64,000 bases of DNA, taken from contig NZ_JAANOQ010000001.1 of the NCBI RefSeq assembly GCF_011305415.1, positions 707,631 to 771,630 of the forward strand, given 5' to 3'. The notes under the pieces are model-generated. The model worked only from the letters and a program-made list of their open reading frames with translations. It did no database searches and had not been told where the DNA came from. The translations under genes were made by a program, and so were the position numbers. Shown here in pieces: positions 17,029 through 24,430 of this stretch. The DNA comes from Flavobacterium bernardetii (GTDB lineage Bacteria; Bacteroidota; Bacteroidia; Flavobacteriales; Flavobacteriaceae). Numbering within the stretch: the first letter of the stretch is position 1; the number at the start of each line of letters is the position of its first letter.

Positions 17029-17385
17029 CTATTTCTTTTCCTCTTGAGTTTGATTGATTTGTTTGGCCAGTTCTTTCAATTGTTTATACGGCATGGTTGT
17101 GATGGTATCGTTGATTGATTTACTTGATTCTGTTTGCTTTAGGTTGTTCAGAGGATGGTCTTCTGGAATTTTATGATTTGGATTTTCTCTGTAGCCTAAA
17201 AGGTCGCTTGGTTCACAAATTAGTACTCTGCATAATACTTCAATGTGGTCTAAGCGGAATGTTCTGGCTTGACCATATATTATGTTTTGAGCAGAATGAT
17301 TTGAAATACCAGCTTTTACAAGAAAGGCTTGAGGGTTATCGATTCCGCGGGCTTTAAAAATGGGTGCTAAGTTGTAATAAAGCAT
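17029..17385 (-). CDS. XRE-type helix-turn-helix protein
   Basis: A 118-residue putative DNA-binding protein. The N-terminal 65 residues fit a Cro/C1-type helix-turn-helix (LAPIFKARGIDNPQAFLVKAGISNHSAQNIIYGQARTFRLDHIEVLCRVL, then EPSDLLGY). The C-terminal half is polar, with a helical TMPYKQLKELAKQINQTQEEKK tail. It converges on murA, and its 3' half is partly repeated at 20160-20201 inside the array, in the same relation to a murA 3'-end copy. It is followed upstream by a tandem-repeat array. The target is unknown. Confidence 0.8.
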   Translation of the reverse strand: MLYYNLAPIFKARGIDNPQAFLVKAGISNHSAQNIIYGQARTFRLDHIEVLCRVLICEPSDLLGYRENPNHKIPEDHPLNNLKQTESSKSINDTITTMPYKQLKELAKQINQTQEEKK

Positions 17386-17486
17386 ATAAGTTGTGTTAGT
17401 TAGATTAATTGTACTGCTAAAATATAAAAATATACTATAAGTACTACAAAAAATAGTACTAAAAATAGAAATACACTTGTTAAAAT

Positions 17487-17875
17487 TGGAAATGACTGTG
17501 AAAGAAATGGAAATACCGATGCAAGAAATGGAAATACCGATGTAAATTTAGGAAATACCGATGCAATAAATGGAAATGACTATGAAAGAAATGGAAATAC
17601 CGATGAAAATTCAGGAAATACCGATGCAATAAATGGAAAAGACTATGAAAGAAATGGAAATACCGATGTAAATTTAGGAAATACCGATGCAAGAAATGGA
17701 AATGACTATGAAAGAAATAGAAATGACTATGAAAGAATTGGAAATGACTATGAAAGAATTGGAAATACTTATGCAAGAAATGGAAATGACTGTGAAAGAA
17801 ATGGAAATGACTATGAAAGAAATGGAAATGACTATGAAAGAAATGGAAATGAAACTGTAAAAAGTGGAAATGAAG
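17487..17875. repeat. 21-bp minisatellite, 18.5 copies
   Basis: Eighteen full 21-base units (17487-17864) and a partial one. Two main unit types recur: TGGAAATGACTATGAAAGAAA and TGGAAATACCGATGCAAGAAA. Units 3-11 form a 63-bp higher-order repeat of three unit types. The period is exact with no indels, so every frame repeats each 7 codons. One plus-strand frame is open for the last nine units (57 codons, 17687-17860) but is broken by stops in the earlier half, and a minus-strand frame is also open. I treat it as a non-coding, probably length-variable array. Confidence 0.9.
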
Positions 17876-18060
17876 TTTCTATTTTACTTCGATTGTTAAT
17901 TGCAAATTTTTATTGTTAAAGAACGAACGCGAAAGGATTTGCACACGAGCGGGGACTAATTTTAAATCAGTTCTTAACTATTTTTGAAAAAAGGGTCCAA
18001 CTTTAATTAAAAAGTCAAACCCCTATATTTTTAACTTACACACTTTTTAGGATAGTGTCC
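17876..18060. other. Gene-free stretch, possible mobile-element debris
   Basis: About 185 bases with no usable reading frame between the minisatellite and the end of the cassette array. Words such as CACACTTTTTAGG and GCACACGAGCGGGG are more GC-rich than their surroundings and look like the edge of a lost insertion sequence or island, but I can show no terminal repeats or transposase fragment. Confidence 0.3.
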
Positions 18061-18061
18061 T

Positions 18062-18069
18062 GTTAGCGG
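18062..18069 (-). repeat. Terminal half-site of the cassette array
   Basis: On the minus strand CCGCTAAC, the exact complement of the first 8 bases (GTTAGCGG, 18676-18669) of the DUF2867 cassette. No palindromic A/B/C element follows it, so the array ends here or was truncated by the sequence at 17876-18060. Confidence 0.6.
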
Positions 18070-18080
18070 TTCGTTGTTTA

Positions 18081-18626
18081 TTATCTGCTTTGTTTTTCAA
18101 TGTCTTTAATTATTCCTTTTAACATAGTTGGCACTATTAATTTGTGAAATGGTCGAACTGGAAGGAAATAAAGTCGTCCAAACCAATTGTTAAATTTGAC
18201 TGTTGTTGAAATGATTAAATTTTTGTCTGTTTTATTTTCATTTTGCTTGTCTATAAACAATGAAACTCTAAAATTCAAATGTTTGTCGTCTTCGCCCAAA
18301 ATAATTTCATTATCCGTTTTGTCAAAAACTTTAAAAAGTCCAATTTGTTCACCTTTCTCGCCTTTGAAATTGTCTAAGATAATTCGTCTGTCCGTTACTT
18401 TACCCGAAGTTTTTAGTCCAAAAAGTCCAACCAATTTATTTCTAAATTCAAATAGTTTGTCAATCCATTTTGGTCCACTTGAAAAGAATGATTTTCCAAT
18501 TTCAGTTGTCCCAATTTTTTGAAATTTGTCAATGAACTGCCCTTGAAAACTGTCAATATAATCATACGAAATATTGTTAGTGCAAAGAAGTGAGTTTTTA
18601 GGGATTTCAGTCTTTTTAATTTTCAT
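18081..18626 (-). CDS. DUF2867 domain protein (cassette 1)
   Basis: 181 residues. The C-terminal two thirds match the DUF2867 family seen at the C-terminus of some NAD(P)-binding proteins and also alone: EFRNKLVGLFGLK, GLFKVFDKTDNEIILGEDDKHLNFRVSLFI, and NWFGRLYFLPVRPFHKLIVPTML. Function unknown. It is the last gene of the array in the direction of transcription and has short leader and trailer sequences. Its segment ends are complementary (8 of 8 bases). No promoter of its own is evident. Confidence 0.8.
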   Translation of the reverse strand: MKIKKTEIPKNSLLCTNNISYDYIDSFQGQFIDKFQKIGTTEIGKSFFSSGPKWIDKLFEFRNKLVGLFGLKTSGKVTDRRIILDNFKGEKGEQIGLFKVFDKTDNEIILGEDDKHLNFRVSLFIDKQNENKTDKNLIISTTVKFNNWFGRLYFLPVRPFHKLIVPTMLKGIIKDIEKQSR

Positions 18627-18668
18627 TATTTTCTTATTTGTCGTTTCGTTTCGGGCGTCCTACATTGT

Positions 18669-18804
18669 CCGCTAACGTTCCGGCGCTTGGCGAGGTTGCG
18701 AACTTCGGAACCGATTATTTTCTATCAAAGATAAAATTTCTTGCGAGAAATAAACGTGAATTTACTACAAAATTCGCAATCTTGCCAAACGCCTGTTGTA
18801 AGCA
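18669..18804 (-). repeat. Cassette boundary element A1
   Basis: A 136-bp imperfect palindrome between two cassettes. Near its ends, GGCGTTTGGCAAGATTGCGAA on one side pairs with the complement of TTCGCAACCTCGCCAAGCGCC on the other; the mismatches are all transitions. The middle carries AGATAAAATTTCTTGCGA, shared with the other A copies. Its outer ends (TGCTTACAAC and GTTAGCGG, minus strand) do not pair with each other. Each pairs with the far end of its own gene segment. Confidence 0.85.
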
Positions 18805-18809
18805 GTTTT

Positions 18810-19214
18810 TTACTCAGCTTTCATAATAATCGGTTCAGATTCCGCTATTACACTCAAGCAATCATTTATTCCACTTATCAAATACTCATTGTGACTATCT
18901 CCATGATGTTGAGCTAAGAAACCAGCGCGTAATTTTTCCAATTCAAACCAGCCACCACTTTCAACTCTCCAAATCCAACCAGGAACTCTGACATCTTTAT
19001 CCCAGAACTCCAAAAGATTTCCTTCGTCCAATACTCTAAATCCAACGACATTTTTAAAAATAACATATATTGGGCTTTTGATATCATCAAAACCTAAAGT
19101 GATTTTCAATGTCCACAAATCATAAGTTACATTATAAATTTCAGGATTAGCATCAGGTATTTCAGTCTGAAATTCTGTGACTATTGGCTTTAATAATTTC
19201 TGAATGTCTTTCAT
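18810..19214 (-). CDS. Hypothetical protein (cassette 2)
   Basis: A 134-residue soluble protein with no family I can name. It is mixed alpha/beta with many aromatic residues (VTYDLWTLKITLGFDD, VPGWIWRVESGGWFELEKLRAGFLAQHHGDSHNEYLISG). No signal peptide or membrane segment. The single-domain size and acidic character are like immunity or stress proteins often carried by mobile cassettes, but this is only an impression. Its segment has the most telling ends in the array: GTTGTAAGCA at the start and TGCTTACAAC after the stop. Confidence 0.7.
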   Translation of the reverse strand: MKDIQKLLKPIVTEFQTEIPDANPEIYNVTYDLWTLKITLGFDDIKSPIYVIFKNVVGFRVLDEGNLLEFWDKDVRVPGWIWRVESGGWFELEKLRAGFLAQHHGDSHNEYLISGINDCLSVIAESEPIIMKAE

Positions 19215-19236
19215 TTATGTATACGTTCTGAAAATT

Positions 19237-19387
19237 GCTTACAACTCATAAATATCCGAACATCCGTTCATAACTATTTATAAGTACTTATTTTCGTTTG
19301 TAAATATACTAAAAATCTTACTCGAACTACATTTTTTAAATGTGTTGCGTAAGATTTTATTTTGTGTTTTTTATGGGAAACTCTTAA
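19237..19387 (-). repeat. Boundary element B1 (terminator plus promoter-like box)
   Basis: About 150 bp, oriented with the cassettes. In transcription order it holds a long hairpin (19358-19311) with AAAATCTTAC arms followed by T5, then TATATTTA (19308-19301), which resembles the -7 box, then an imperfect palindrome around ATCCGAAC, and the cassette start GTTGTAAGCA. Close relatives are B2 (22561), B3 (27226) and B4 (31938). Confidence 0.8.
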
Positions 19388-19400
19388 ATGTCAAACAACT

Positions 19401-19471
19401 TGGTTAAGAGTCTTAGGCGCGAACATCGTAGGAGTATAAAAAGAAAAGCGAAAGTGAAATCGCTTTTTTTT
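19401..19471 (+). pseudogene. murA 3'-end copy 1 with terminator
   Basis: Encodes WLRVLGANIVGV and a stop, against RLRVLGANIVRV at the end of MurA, followed by a diverged copy of the murA terminator. It is joined to B1 and to a GCACGGATT hairpin as a 278-bp unit (19237-19514) that recurs, also as 278 bp, at 22561-22838. It cannot be expressed as a protein. Confidence 0.85.
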
Positions 19472-19483
19472 GTGGTTTGTTTT

Positions 19484-19514
19484 GTGGCACGGATTGAAAA
19501 TCCGTGCTATCGGG
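19484..19514. repeat. GCACGGATT hairpin, copy 1
   Basis: Arms GCACGGATT (19487-19495) and AATCCGTGC (19499-19507), followed by TATCGGG. Identical architecture at 22808-22838. Confidence 0.75.
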
Positions 19515-19531
19515 TTTGTGCGTTCGTTTTT

Positions 19532-20071
19532 TTATATTGTTTTCCAATCGTTTAAATCGATACGGAAAATATTTACTTTCATTCCTTTAAATTCAGTATT
19601 TTTATCTTTTTTCATTCCGTTCTTTCTAGCAACTTTTTCAGAACTTATGTTTTCTGTATGAATTATAGAAATTAAACTTTCTGAAAATTTATTCTCAAAT
19701 GCAAAATTTTTACATTTTTCAGTCGATTCTGTTGCAAAACCTTTTTTTCTATATTCGGGCAAAATTGAATATGCAATTTCAATTTCTTGTTTTCCTTCAA
19801 TTTCTCTTACTAAAAGTCCACTTTGTCCAACAATTTTATTTGTATTTTTTTCAATCAATATATTTTGTCCGCCTAAATCATTTTTATATCTATCAAACGT
19901 CATTTCAAACCAAAGTTTACATCTTTCGTTCGGCGTTTCAATTTTGTCAACTCCTAAAAAACGACAAGCTTCATTGTCTTTAAACAATTCAATACAATCA
20001 TCAAAATCCTCAATATTTAATAACCTAAATTTTAACCTTTCCGTTTCTTCTCCTTCTAATGTATATTTCAT
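19532..20071 (-). CDS. GNAT family N-acetyltransferase (RimJ/RimL-like)
   Basis: 179 residues of the GNAT superfamily, acetyl-CoA-dependent acylation of an amine. The fold elements are in order: ETERLKFRLLNIEDFDDCIELF at the N-terminus, IGQSGLL-type strand (IVGQSGLL), EIEIAYSILPEYRKKGFATES with the acetyl-CoA-binding R/Q-x-x-G-x-A loop, and a C-terminal NISSEKVARKNGM helix. The last feature is typical of RimL-like members, but the substrate is not predictable. It sits between a murA 3'-end copy and an XRE-gene remnant. Confidence 0.88.
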   Translation of the reverse strand: MKYTLEGEETERLKFRLLNIEDFDDCIELFKDNEACRFLGVDKIETPNERCKLWFEMTFDRYKNDLGGQNILIEKNTNKIVGQSGLLVREIEGKQEIEIAYSILPEYRKKGFATESTEKCKNFAFENKFSESLISIIHTENISSEKVARKNGMKKDKNTEFKGMKVNIFRIDLNDWKTI

Positions 20072-20159
20072 TCCGTAATTTTCATTCTACAATTTATAAA
20101 ACTATATTTTTTTTAATTCGTTTTTTCTTTCGGTTTTTTGTCGCTCGATAAACTCATAA

Positions 20160-20201
20160 CTCTGTTTGTTTTAGGTTGTTTAGAGGATGGTCTTCGGGAT
20201 T
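20160..20201 (-). pseudogene. Fragment of the XRE gene
   Basis: Read on the minus strand it encodes NPEDHPLNNLKQTE, against IPEDHPLNNLKQTE in the XRE protein at 17029-17385. Together with the murA 3'-end copy at 19401 it preserves the murA-XRE order, so a larger murA-downstream block was duplicated and the GNAT gene came to lie inside it. Confidence 0.8.
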
Positions 20202-20322
20202 GCAAATCTGCTCTATCGGGTTCCACATGACAGCCCAAATCTCTACAAAATATTCAAATTCAGTTGTTTTTTGTTGATACATTTGTCAACTAATTCATTT
20301 AATATTTCTGTTTGTCGTTTGT

Positions 20323-20586
20323 TCAATATTCAGTTGAAATTATAAAAGGTTGATTCGTTTCAATCCATATTTCAAATTCTCTAACTTCATTGATTATTAG
20401 CTCTGATTTTGTTCCAATTTCAGTTATTTTAATCGGTAATTCACTTTTTAAAACTTTTCTGTACAATTCTTTTAACATTGTTTGGTGGTGATTCCAAAAA
20501 GTTGATTTGTCACAATAATATTCTTCACCAAATAATTCTGTTGCAAAATCGTTTTTGAATTCAATTCTGTATTTAATATCAAACAT
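20323..20586 (-). CDS. Small hypothetical protein
   Basis: 87 residues, acidic, probably alpha/beta (YRIEFKNDFATELFGEEYYCDKSTFWNHHQTMLKELYRKVL). No family recognised. Its start codon lies inside the conserved sequence of a C-type boundary element, at the AAAATATG shared with element C, so the junction between element and gene looks like a recombination product. The 250 bases after its stop contain only the XRE fragment and no clear boundary element, so this cassette is probably damaged. Confidence 0.6.
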   Translation of the reverse strand: MFDIKYRIEFKNDFATELFGEEYYCDKSTFWNHHQTMLKELYRKVLKSELPIKITEIGTKSELIINEVREFEIWIETNQPFIISTEY

Positions 20587-20714
20587 ATTTTCTATTCAAG
20601 TAAAAAGTTCAATGCGAAACGGCAATTCCACTAAAACCTTGCATCTTCTTAATACGTCTGTTTTATGTGGTTACAGTTGGTTTGTTAATACTACGCCAAA
20701 CTGCTGTTGTTCGT
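20587..20714 (-). repeat. Boundary element C', truncated
   Basis: Its 5' end in transcription order is ACGAACAAC, the partner of ACGCACAAC (21251-21259) at the start of the 20721 gene segment. It then shares GCATTGAACTTTTTACTT with element C. The right half of the palindrome is missing, replaced by the 20323 gene. Confidence 0.65.
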
Positions 20715-20720
20715 TTGGTT

Positions 20721-21197
20721 TTATAATATTCTGTTTTCTATTTCTGTTTTTTTGTCTTTATAATTACCTATTAATAAGCCAATAGCCATTCCAATCGGCA
20801 TACCTATTAACAGACTTAATCCAATTTTTCCAATTGCTGCTCCAAAAGGTAATCCTAATGGCATTCCTAAAGTCATTCCCATTAACATGTATCGTTTTAT
20901 AAATTTACCTTTTTTAAAAAGATTATATTTTTCCTCAACAAAGGTTTCTAAATTAGTTATATTATTTAATTGTTTCGTGTTATAACTTATTCTTTCTCCT
21001 TCTATTTTGTTCGGCATTTCATTAACAACGCATTCCACTTTCGACTTTAATTCTTCATTTTCAATAATAATTCCGTTCTCAATTTTTACAAGTAAATTAT
21101 ATAAATACTGATAGCTTATATTTTCTTTTTCCTGAATTGAAAAATTTACAGTTTTGTTTATTAAATATTCTTTTATTTCTCCTGCCCAATTTGTCAT
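20721..21197 (-). CDS. Hypothetical protein with glycine-zipper membrane region
   Basis: 158 residues. The N-terminal 95 residues are soluble and helical (WAGEIKEYLINKTVNFSIQEKENISYQYLYNLLVKIENG). Residues about 105-145 are strikingly Gly- and Met-rich with small-residue spacing (MGMTLGMPLGLPFGAAIGK, then LLIGMPIGMAIGLLIG), a glycine-zipper pattern that would form two close membrane helices. A short charged tail follows. Such proteins are often effectors or membrane-active, but the role here is unknown. Its segment ends pair in 8 of 9 bases. Confidence 0.7.
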   Translation of the reverse strand: MTNWAGEIKEYLINKTVNFSIQEKENISYQYLYNLLVKIENGIIIENEELKSKVECVVNEMPNKIEGERISYNTKQLNNITNLETFVEEKYNLFKKGKFIKRYMLMGMTLGMPLGLPFGAAIGKIGLSLLIGMPIGMAIGLLIGNYKDKKTEIENRIL

Positions 21198-21250
21198 AAA
21201 ATTCTTTTATTATAAATGTCACTCTTCTTTTCATTCGGTCTTCTAAACTG

Positions 21251-21386
21251 ACGCACAACATTCCAGCGGTAGGTAATGTTGCGAAGTTCGGAACCGATTA
21301 TTTTCTATTAAAGATAAAATTTCTTGCGAAATGTAAACGTGTATTTACTACAAAATTCGCAATCTTGCCAGACGCCTGTTAGTGGC
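21251..21386 (-). repeat. Boundary element A2
   Basis: 136 bp, as long as A1. It starts (minus strand) GCCACTAACAGGCG, contains GGCAAGATTGCGAAT and AGATAAAATTTCTTGCGA, and ends GTTGTGCGT. The arms pair imperfectly. The outer ends do not pair with each other, but pair with the far ends of the 21398 and 20721 gene segments. Confidence 0.85.
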
Positions 21387-21397
21387 TGGGCTTGTTT

Positions 21398-21931
21398 TTA
21401 CAATATTTTTCTATTCTCGTTTATTGCTTCATTATATTTTTCAGAATTAAATTCTGCTAATTGATTTGCAAGTTTTTTAACAAAATCTTTTCCATTTTCA
21501 ATGAACTTTTTAATTTGTGAATCACTCAATTTTATTTCTCTACAAATATCTGCAATACCTCCAACATAGGTCCACAAAAAATAATCATTATTTAATTTTG
21601 AAAATGTCCAATTCCATTCTTCCCAAAATATTAACTCATTTTTTTCTTTTAGTATGTTACTTATCTTTTTTACTTCAACAATTTCACTTTCCTTACCAAC
21701 TAAATCAACTAGAAACATTTCTGTATTAGGATCGATTAGTAAAATATTAATTTTTTCTAATTCGATTTCCGTTAATTTGTAACGAACTTTTATGTAGTCG
21801 AGTATTTCAATAATATTTCCAAAAGTAAGACTGGATTTATAATAGAATAATTTATTTTGCCATATTTTCCAATCTGCAGTAATTTTTGAAATTAACATTT
21901 CTTCATTAAAATAAACTATATCAATTTCCAT
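21398..21931 (-). CDS. Hypothetical protein (cassette gene)
   Basis: 177 residues from MEIDIVYF. The frame stays open 21 codons upstream, but these cross the cassette boundary and element C, so I use the internal ATG at 21931. The protein is soluble, with a long amphipathic region and an Asp/Glu-rich WEEWNWTFSKLNNDYFLWTYVGG stretch. No family is recognised. Its segment begins TTTAGTGGC and ends GCCACTAAC, 8 of 9 bases complementary. Confidence 0.7.
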   Translation of the reverse strand: MEIDIVYFNEEMLISKITADWKIWQNKLFYYKSSLTFGNIIEILDYIKVRYKLTEIELEKINILLIDPNTEMFLVDLVGKESEIVEVKKISNILKEKNELIFWEEWNWTFSKLNNDYFLWTYVGGIADICREIKLSDSQIKKFIENGKDFVKKLANQLAEFNSEKYNEAINENRKIL

Positions 21932-21961
21932 ATTTTGTTTTCGGTTTTTTTCGGTAGCCTT

Positions 21962-22091
21962 GCCACTAAAGGGCCGCGGATTGGCGAGGTGCAAGGTTTC
22001 TTGACTACATATTTTCTATTTAAGTAAAAAGTTCAATGCGTATCGGTAATTCCACTAAATCCTTTTATCTTGTGTAACTGCTGTTAGCGGT
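21962..22091 (-). repeat. Boundary element C
   Basis: 130 bp. Minus strand starts ACCGCTAACAGCAG, holds GCATTGAACTTTTTACTT and a TAGAAAATA also present in A copies, and ends TTGCACCTCGCCAATCCGCGG then TTTAGTGGC. It is a diverged relative of type A (shared CCTCGCCAA and position). Confidence 0.75.
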
Positions 22092-22494
22092 TCGAGCTTT
22101 TTTCTTTCGGGAGCAATGTTGTTCTATTATTTAATTCTATACATAAAAAGTAAGCCAAAATTACACCGATTATTGACGCAACAATATCACTAAAATCAAA
22201 AGTTCTGTAAGTTAAAACGTTTCCTTGTACAAGTTCGTAACCAATTAGACCTACTAACGCAAAAAAAGCATTTTTTATGAATTTATTTTTGTTGTAGACA
22301 TTTTGAGTGAAATAAAAAAACATAATTATTAGTCCCGCAAAAAAGTTTGGTGATGTGTCTGATATTCTAAAATCTTGTATATGGTTCTCTGTTATATATT
22401 GTCTATAAATCGATTTAAATAAGATTGCAATTATTGTCAATGCAATAATAATTAGCCAAACATTTTTACTTTCTTTTAAACTTATAAATTTCAT
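22084..22494 (-). CDS. VanZ-like small membrane protein (cassette gene)
   Basis: 136 residues with about four membrane segments (WLIIIALTIIAILFK; FFAGLIIMFFYF; NAFFALVGLIGYELVQ; DIVASIIGVILAYFLCIEL). The GYELVQ and TFDFSDIVASIIGV words resemble the VanZ-like family, where a second helix pair carries such a motif; this gives a tentative family assignment and no activity. The stop codon TAA lies inside the terminal boundary sequence CCGCTAAC, so gene and site overlap. Segment ends pair over 9 bases (ACCGCTAAC/GTTAGCGGT). Confidence 0.7.
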   Translation of the reverse strand: MKFISLKESKNVWLIIIALTIIAILFKSIYRQYITENHIQDFRISDTSPNFFAGLIIMFFYFTQNVYNKNKFIKNAFFALVGLIGYELVQGNVLTYRTFDFSDIVASIIGVILAYFLCIELNNRTTLLPKEKSSNR

Positions 22495-22560
22495 TTTTAT
22501 ACTTTTTAAATGGTTGCTTTATTTTGTTGATGACTGTCTTTTAGGTTTCTACATAGTCTG

Positions 22561-22712
22561 ACCGCTAACTCATAAATATCCGAACATTCGTTCAAAACTA
22601 TTTATAAGTGCTTATTTTGGTTTGTAAATATACTAAAAATCTTACTTGAACTGCATTTTTTCAATATGTTGTGTAAGATTTTATTTTGTTTTTTATTATT
22701 GAAATTTCTTAT
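22561..22712 (-). repeat. Boundary element B2
   Basis: Same layout as B1: hairpin 22634-22682 with AAAATCTTAC-type arms, TATATTTA box (22625-22632, minus strand), ATCCGAAC palindrome, and the cassette start GTTAGCGGTC. It abuts a second murA 3'-end copy. Confidence 0.8.
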
Positions 22713-22725
22713 TAATCAAACAACT

Positions 22726-22796
22726 TGGTTAAGAGCTATAGGCGCGGACATCGTAGGAGTATAAAAAGAAAAGCGACAGTGAAGTCGCTTTTTTTG
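22726..22796 (+). pseudogene. murA 3'-end copy 2 with terminator
   Basis: Encodes WLRAIGADIVGV plus stop and a murA-type terminator. It shares the derived changes of copy 1 (WLR, VGV) against murA, so copies 1 and 2 descend from one duplicated 278-bp unit. Confidence 0.85.
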
Positions 22797-22807
22797 TGGT
22801 TTGTTTT

Positions 22808-22838
22808 GTGGCACGGATTGCAAATCCGTGCTATCGGG
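22808..22838. repeat. GCACGGATT hairpin, copy 2
   Basis: Arms GCACGGATT (22811-22819) and AATCCGTGC (22823-22831), followed by TATCGGG. Confidence 0.75.
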
Positions 22839-22843
22839 TATTA

Positions 22844-23611
22844 TTAATACACTCTACTTTCTCCATCATTTGGAATAAAAACCTTGTCAGAAAGCCCAAT
22901 TTTTGAAACTTCTATTTCTAATTGTTTTCTTGTTGTAGGACAATGATTTACAGCTTCTAAGTGATTTGCGATTACTTTGTTTGGTGCATTTTTTACGAAT
23001 TTTAAAATGTCATCCATTCGCATTAATAAAGGTTGAAAGATATCCAATTGAGCTGTACCACAAGCCACAACAGCAATTTCTGGTTTTAATTGCGTTAGTA
23101 CTTTATGCACATCGTCTGTGTAAATGGTATCAGCACTTAAATATATTGATTTTTCATTAGGTAATTCAATGTGAAAACCCATAACATTTCCCATTAGTTT
23201 GGCTACAAATCCATAACCATGAACCGCAGGAATACCTTGAATTTTCCCATCTAAAAAAAGACTTTCTTTCCAATATTCAACGGTTTGGGAAACGTGTAAT
23301 CCTTTTTTTCTTAATGTACTTTCGTCTTTCACACTACAAATAACAGGAATTTGATTCAGGCGAAGAAAATCCTCTGCTTCCTTGTCTAAATGGTCTGGGT
23401 GTAGATGTGTTATTAAGCAATGTGTAGTTTTTTCAACGATATCCATTGCATTACTTGGTAAATCTACAATTGGATTTCGTTGTGGTTTAAAACGGAACAG
23501 GGTAAAAGTGGGTCCAGCTGTTCCTTTTTTTCCAAGCATTGGATCAACAAGAATGACTTTATTTCCAGTTTCTATTACCATAGTGGCATTTCGCAAATGA
23601 TGTACTTTCAT
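22844..23611 (-). CDS. MBL-fold metal-dependent hydrolase (UlaG-like)
   Basis: 255 residues of the metallo-beta-lactamase fold. The metal site motif is THLHPDHLD near residue 69. A further His is in PAVHGYG and an Asp in SADTIYTDD, with a last His in IANHLEAVNHC. The N-terminal block VHHLRNATMVIETGNKVILVDPML is typical of the UlaG/beta-lactamase-fold lactonase branch. The substrate is unknown. The gene follows a Crp-type regulator after 75 bases in the same segment, suggesting that the regulator controls it. Confidence 0.9.
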   Translation of the reverse strand: MKVHHLRNATMVIETGNKVILVDPMLGKKGTAGPTFTLFRFKPQRNPIVDLPSNAMDIVEKTTHCLITHLHPDHLDKEAEDFLRLNQIPVICSVKDESTLRKKGLHVSQTVEYWKESLFLDGKIQGIPAVHGYGFVAKLMGNVMGFHIELPNEKSIYLSADTIYTDDVHKVLTQLKPEIAVVACGTAQLDIFQPLLMRMDDILKFVKNAPNKVIANHLEAVNHCPTTRKQLEIEVSKIGLSDKVFIPNDGESRVY

Positions 23612-23685
23612 TGTTTTATATTTTTAAATTGAAAGTACAAAGTTGCTTCATACAAAAATAGATTCCATTGATTGAAATCAAGAAA

Positions 23686-24258
23686 TTAAATTCTTTTTCT
23701 AATTCTGCTCAATGTTTCGGGTGTAATTCCTAAATAAGAAGCGATATGATATTGAGGAATTTGCAATAACCAATCAGGTTTTGTCTTCATAATATCGAGA
23801 TATAACTCTTTAGCAGTATTTACAAAATGGTTGAATTCTTCGGTTTCTTTATTGATAACAATTCGTTGGAAAATGGTTTCTACAAACAACTTTCCACAAT
23901 TGTATTGGTTGGTAAAAGTCGAAAATATTTCTTTTGATAAAACTCTCAAATCGACGTCAGTTAAACATTCTTGGTATTTTTTTGTTATGGTAGAATGGGT
24001 AAATGAGGAAAAATCTGTTATAAATCGGGCATCTGTAAAAAAATTGATGTTTTTTTCTTTATCTGTGGTTGCATAATATTCTCGAATGATTCCTTGATCT
24101 AAAAAACGAAGTTCATGATCAATAGTTCCATTTTCTAAAATAATTTCCCCTTTTTTGAATGATTTAACAACAAAAGTAGATACAAATTCATCTAAACCTT
24201 CTTTATTAAAAGGAAATTCATTGCTGAAAAATAATGATAATTTGTCTGCTTGTTTCAT
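23686..24258 (-). CDS. Crp/Fnr family regulator
   Basis: 190 residues. The N-terminal cyclic-nucleotide-binding-like barrel (FKKGEIILENGTIDHELRFLDQGIIREYY) lacks the full RxAS-type cAMP pocket, as in most Flavobacterium homologues. The C-terminal helix-turn-helix ends QIPQYHIASYLGITPETLSRIRKRI. No iron-sulfur cysteine cluster of an Fnr is present. It precedes the MBL-fold hydrolase in what looks like one cassette, so a regulator-target pair is plausible. Confidence 0.88.
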   Translation of the reverse strand: MKQADKLSLFFSNEFPFNKEGLDEFVSTFVVKSFKKGEIILENGTIDHELRFLDQGIIREYYATTDKEKNINFFTDARFITDFSSFTHSTITKKYQECLTDVDLRVLSKEIFSTFTNQYNCGKLFVETIFQRIVINKETEEFNHFVNTAKELYLDIMKTKPDWLLQIPQYHIASYLGITPETLSRIRKRI

Positions 24259-24304
24259 TTTTTTAAGGTTATTTGTTTTTTTTGGAAATCGCTATCAATT
24301 TTTG

Positions 24305-24428
24305 AAGACTACTCGTTTGTTGTGAATTTCGAGACCGATTATTTTCTGTTAAAGATAAAATTTCTTGTGAAAAGTAAATGTGAATTCACTACAAAATTTG
24401 GAATCTTGCTGAACGGCTGTTAGCCACA
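24305..24428 (-). repeat. Boundary element A3
   Basis: Starts (minus strand) TGTGGCTAACAG, keeps AGATAAAATTTCTTG and the TAGAAAATAATCGG-like stretch, but its far end has decayed (TAGTCTTC instead of GTT...). The first 10 bases pair with the start of the AraC segment at 26410-26419 in 9 of 10 positions. Confidence 0.75.
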
Positions 24429-24430
24429 GT

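Noticed and set aside
17480..17776. Minus-strand frame of 98 codons with FHS/HRYF heptads across the minisatellite
   Set aside because: It is a by-product of an exact 21-base repeat that keeps all frames in phase; composition (Phe/His) is unlike any real neighbour and there is no start signal.
17487..17875. CRISPR array
   Set aside because: Units are contiguous 21-mers with no spacers and graded variants, so it is a minisatellite.
17876..18060. Identifiable insertion sequence at the array edge
   Set aside because: Neither terminal inverted repeats nor a transposase fragment can be shown; kept only as possible debris.
18669..18804. A elements as MITEs or insertion-sequence remnants
   Set aside because: The outer ends of each element do not pair with each other; they pair with the far ends of the neighbouring gene segment. 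No target-site duplication or transposase is visible.
22084..22494. Overlap of the VanZ-like stop with element C as a frameshift or misassembly
   Set aside because: The stop codon TAA naturally lies inside the boundary word CCGCTAAC; nothing suggests an error.
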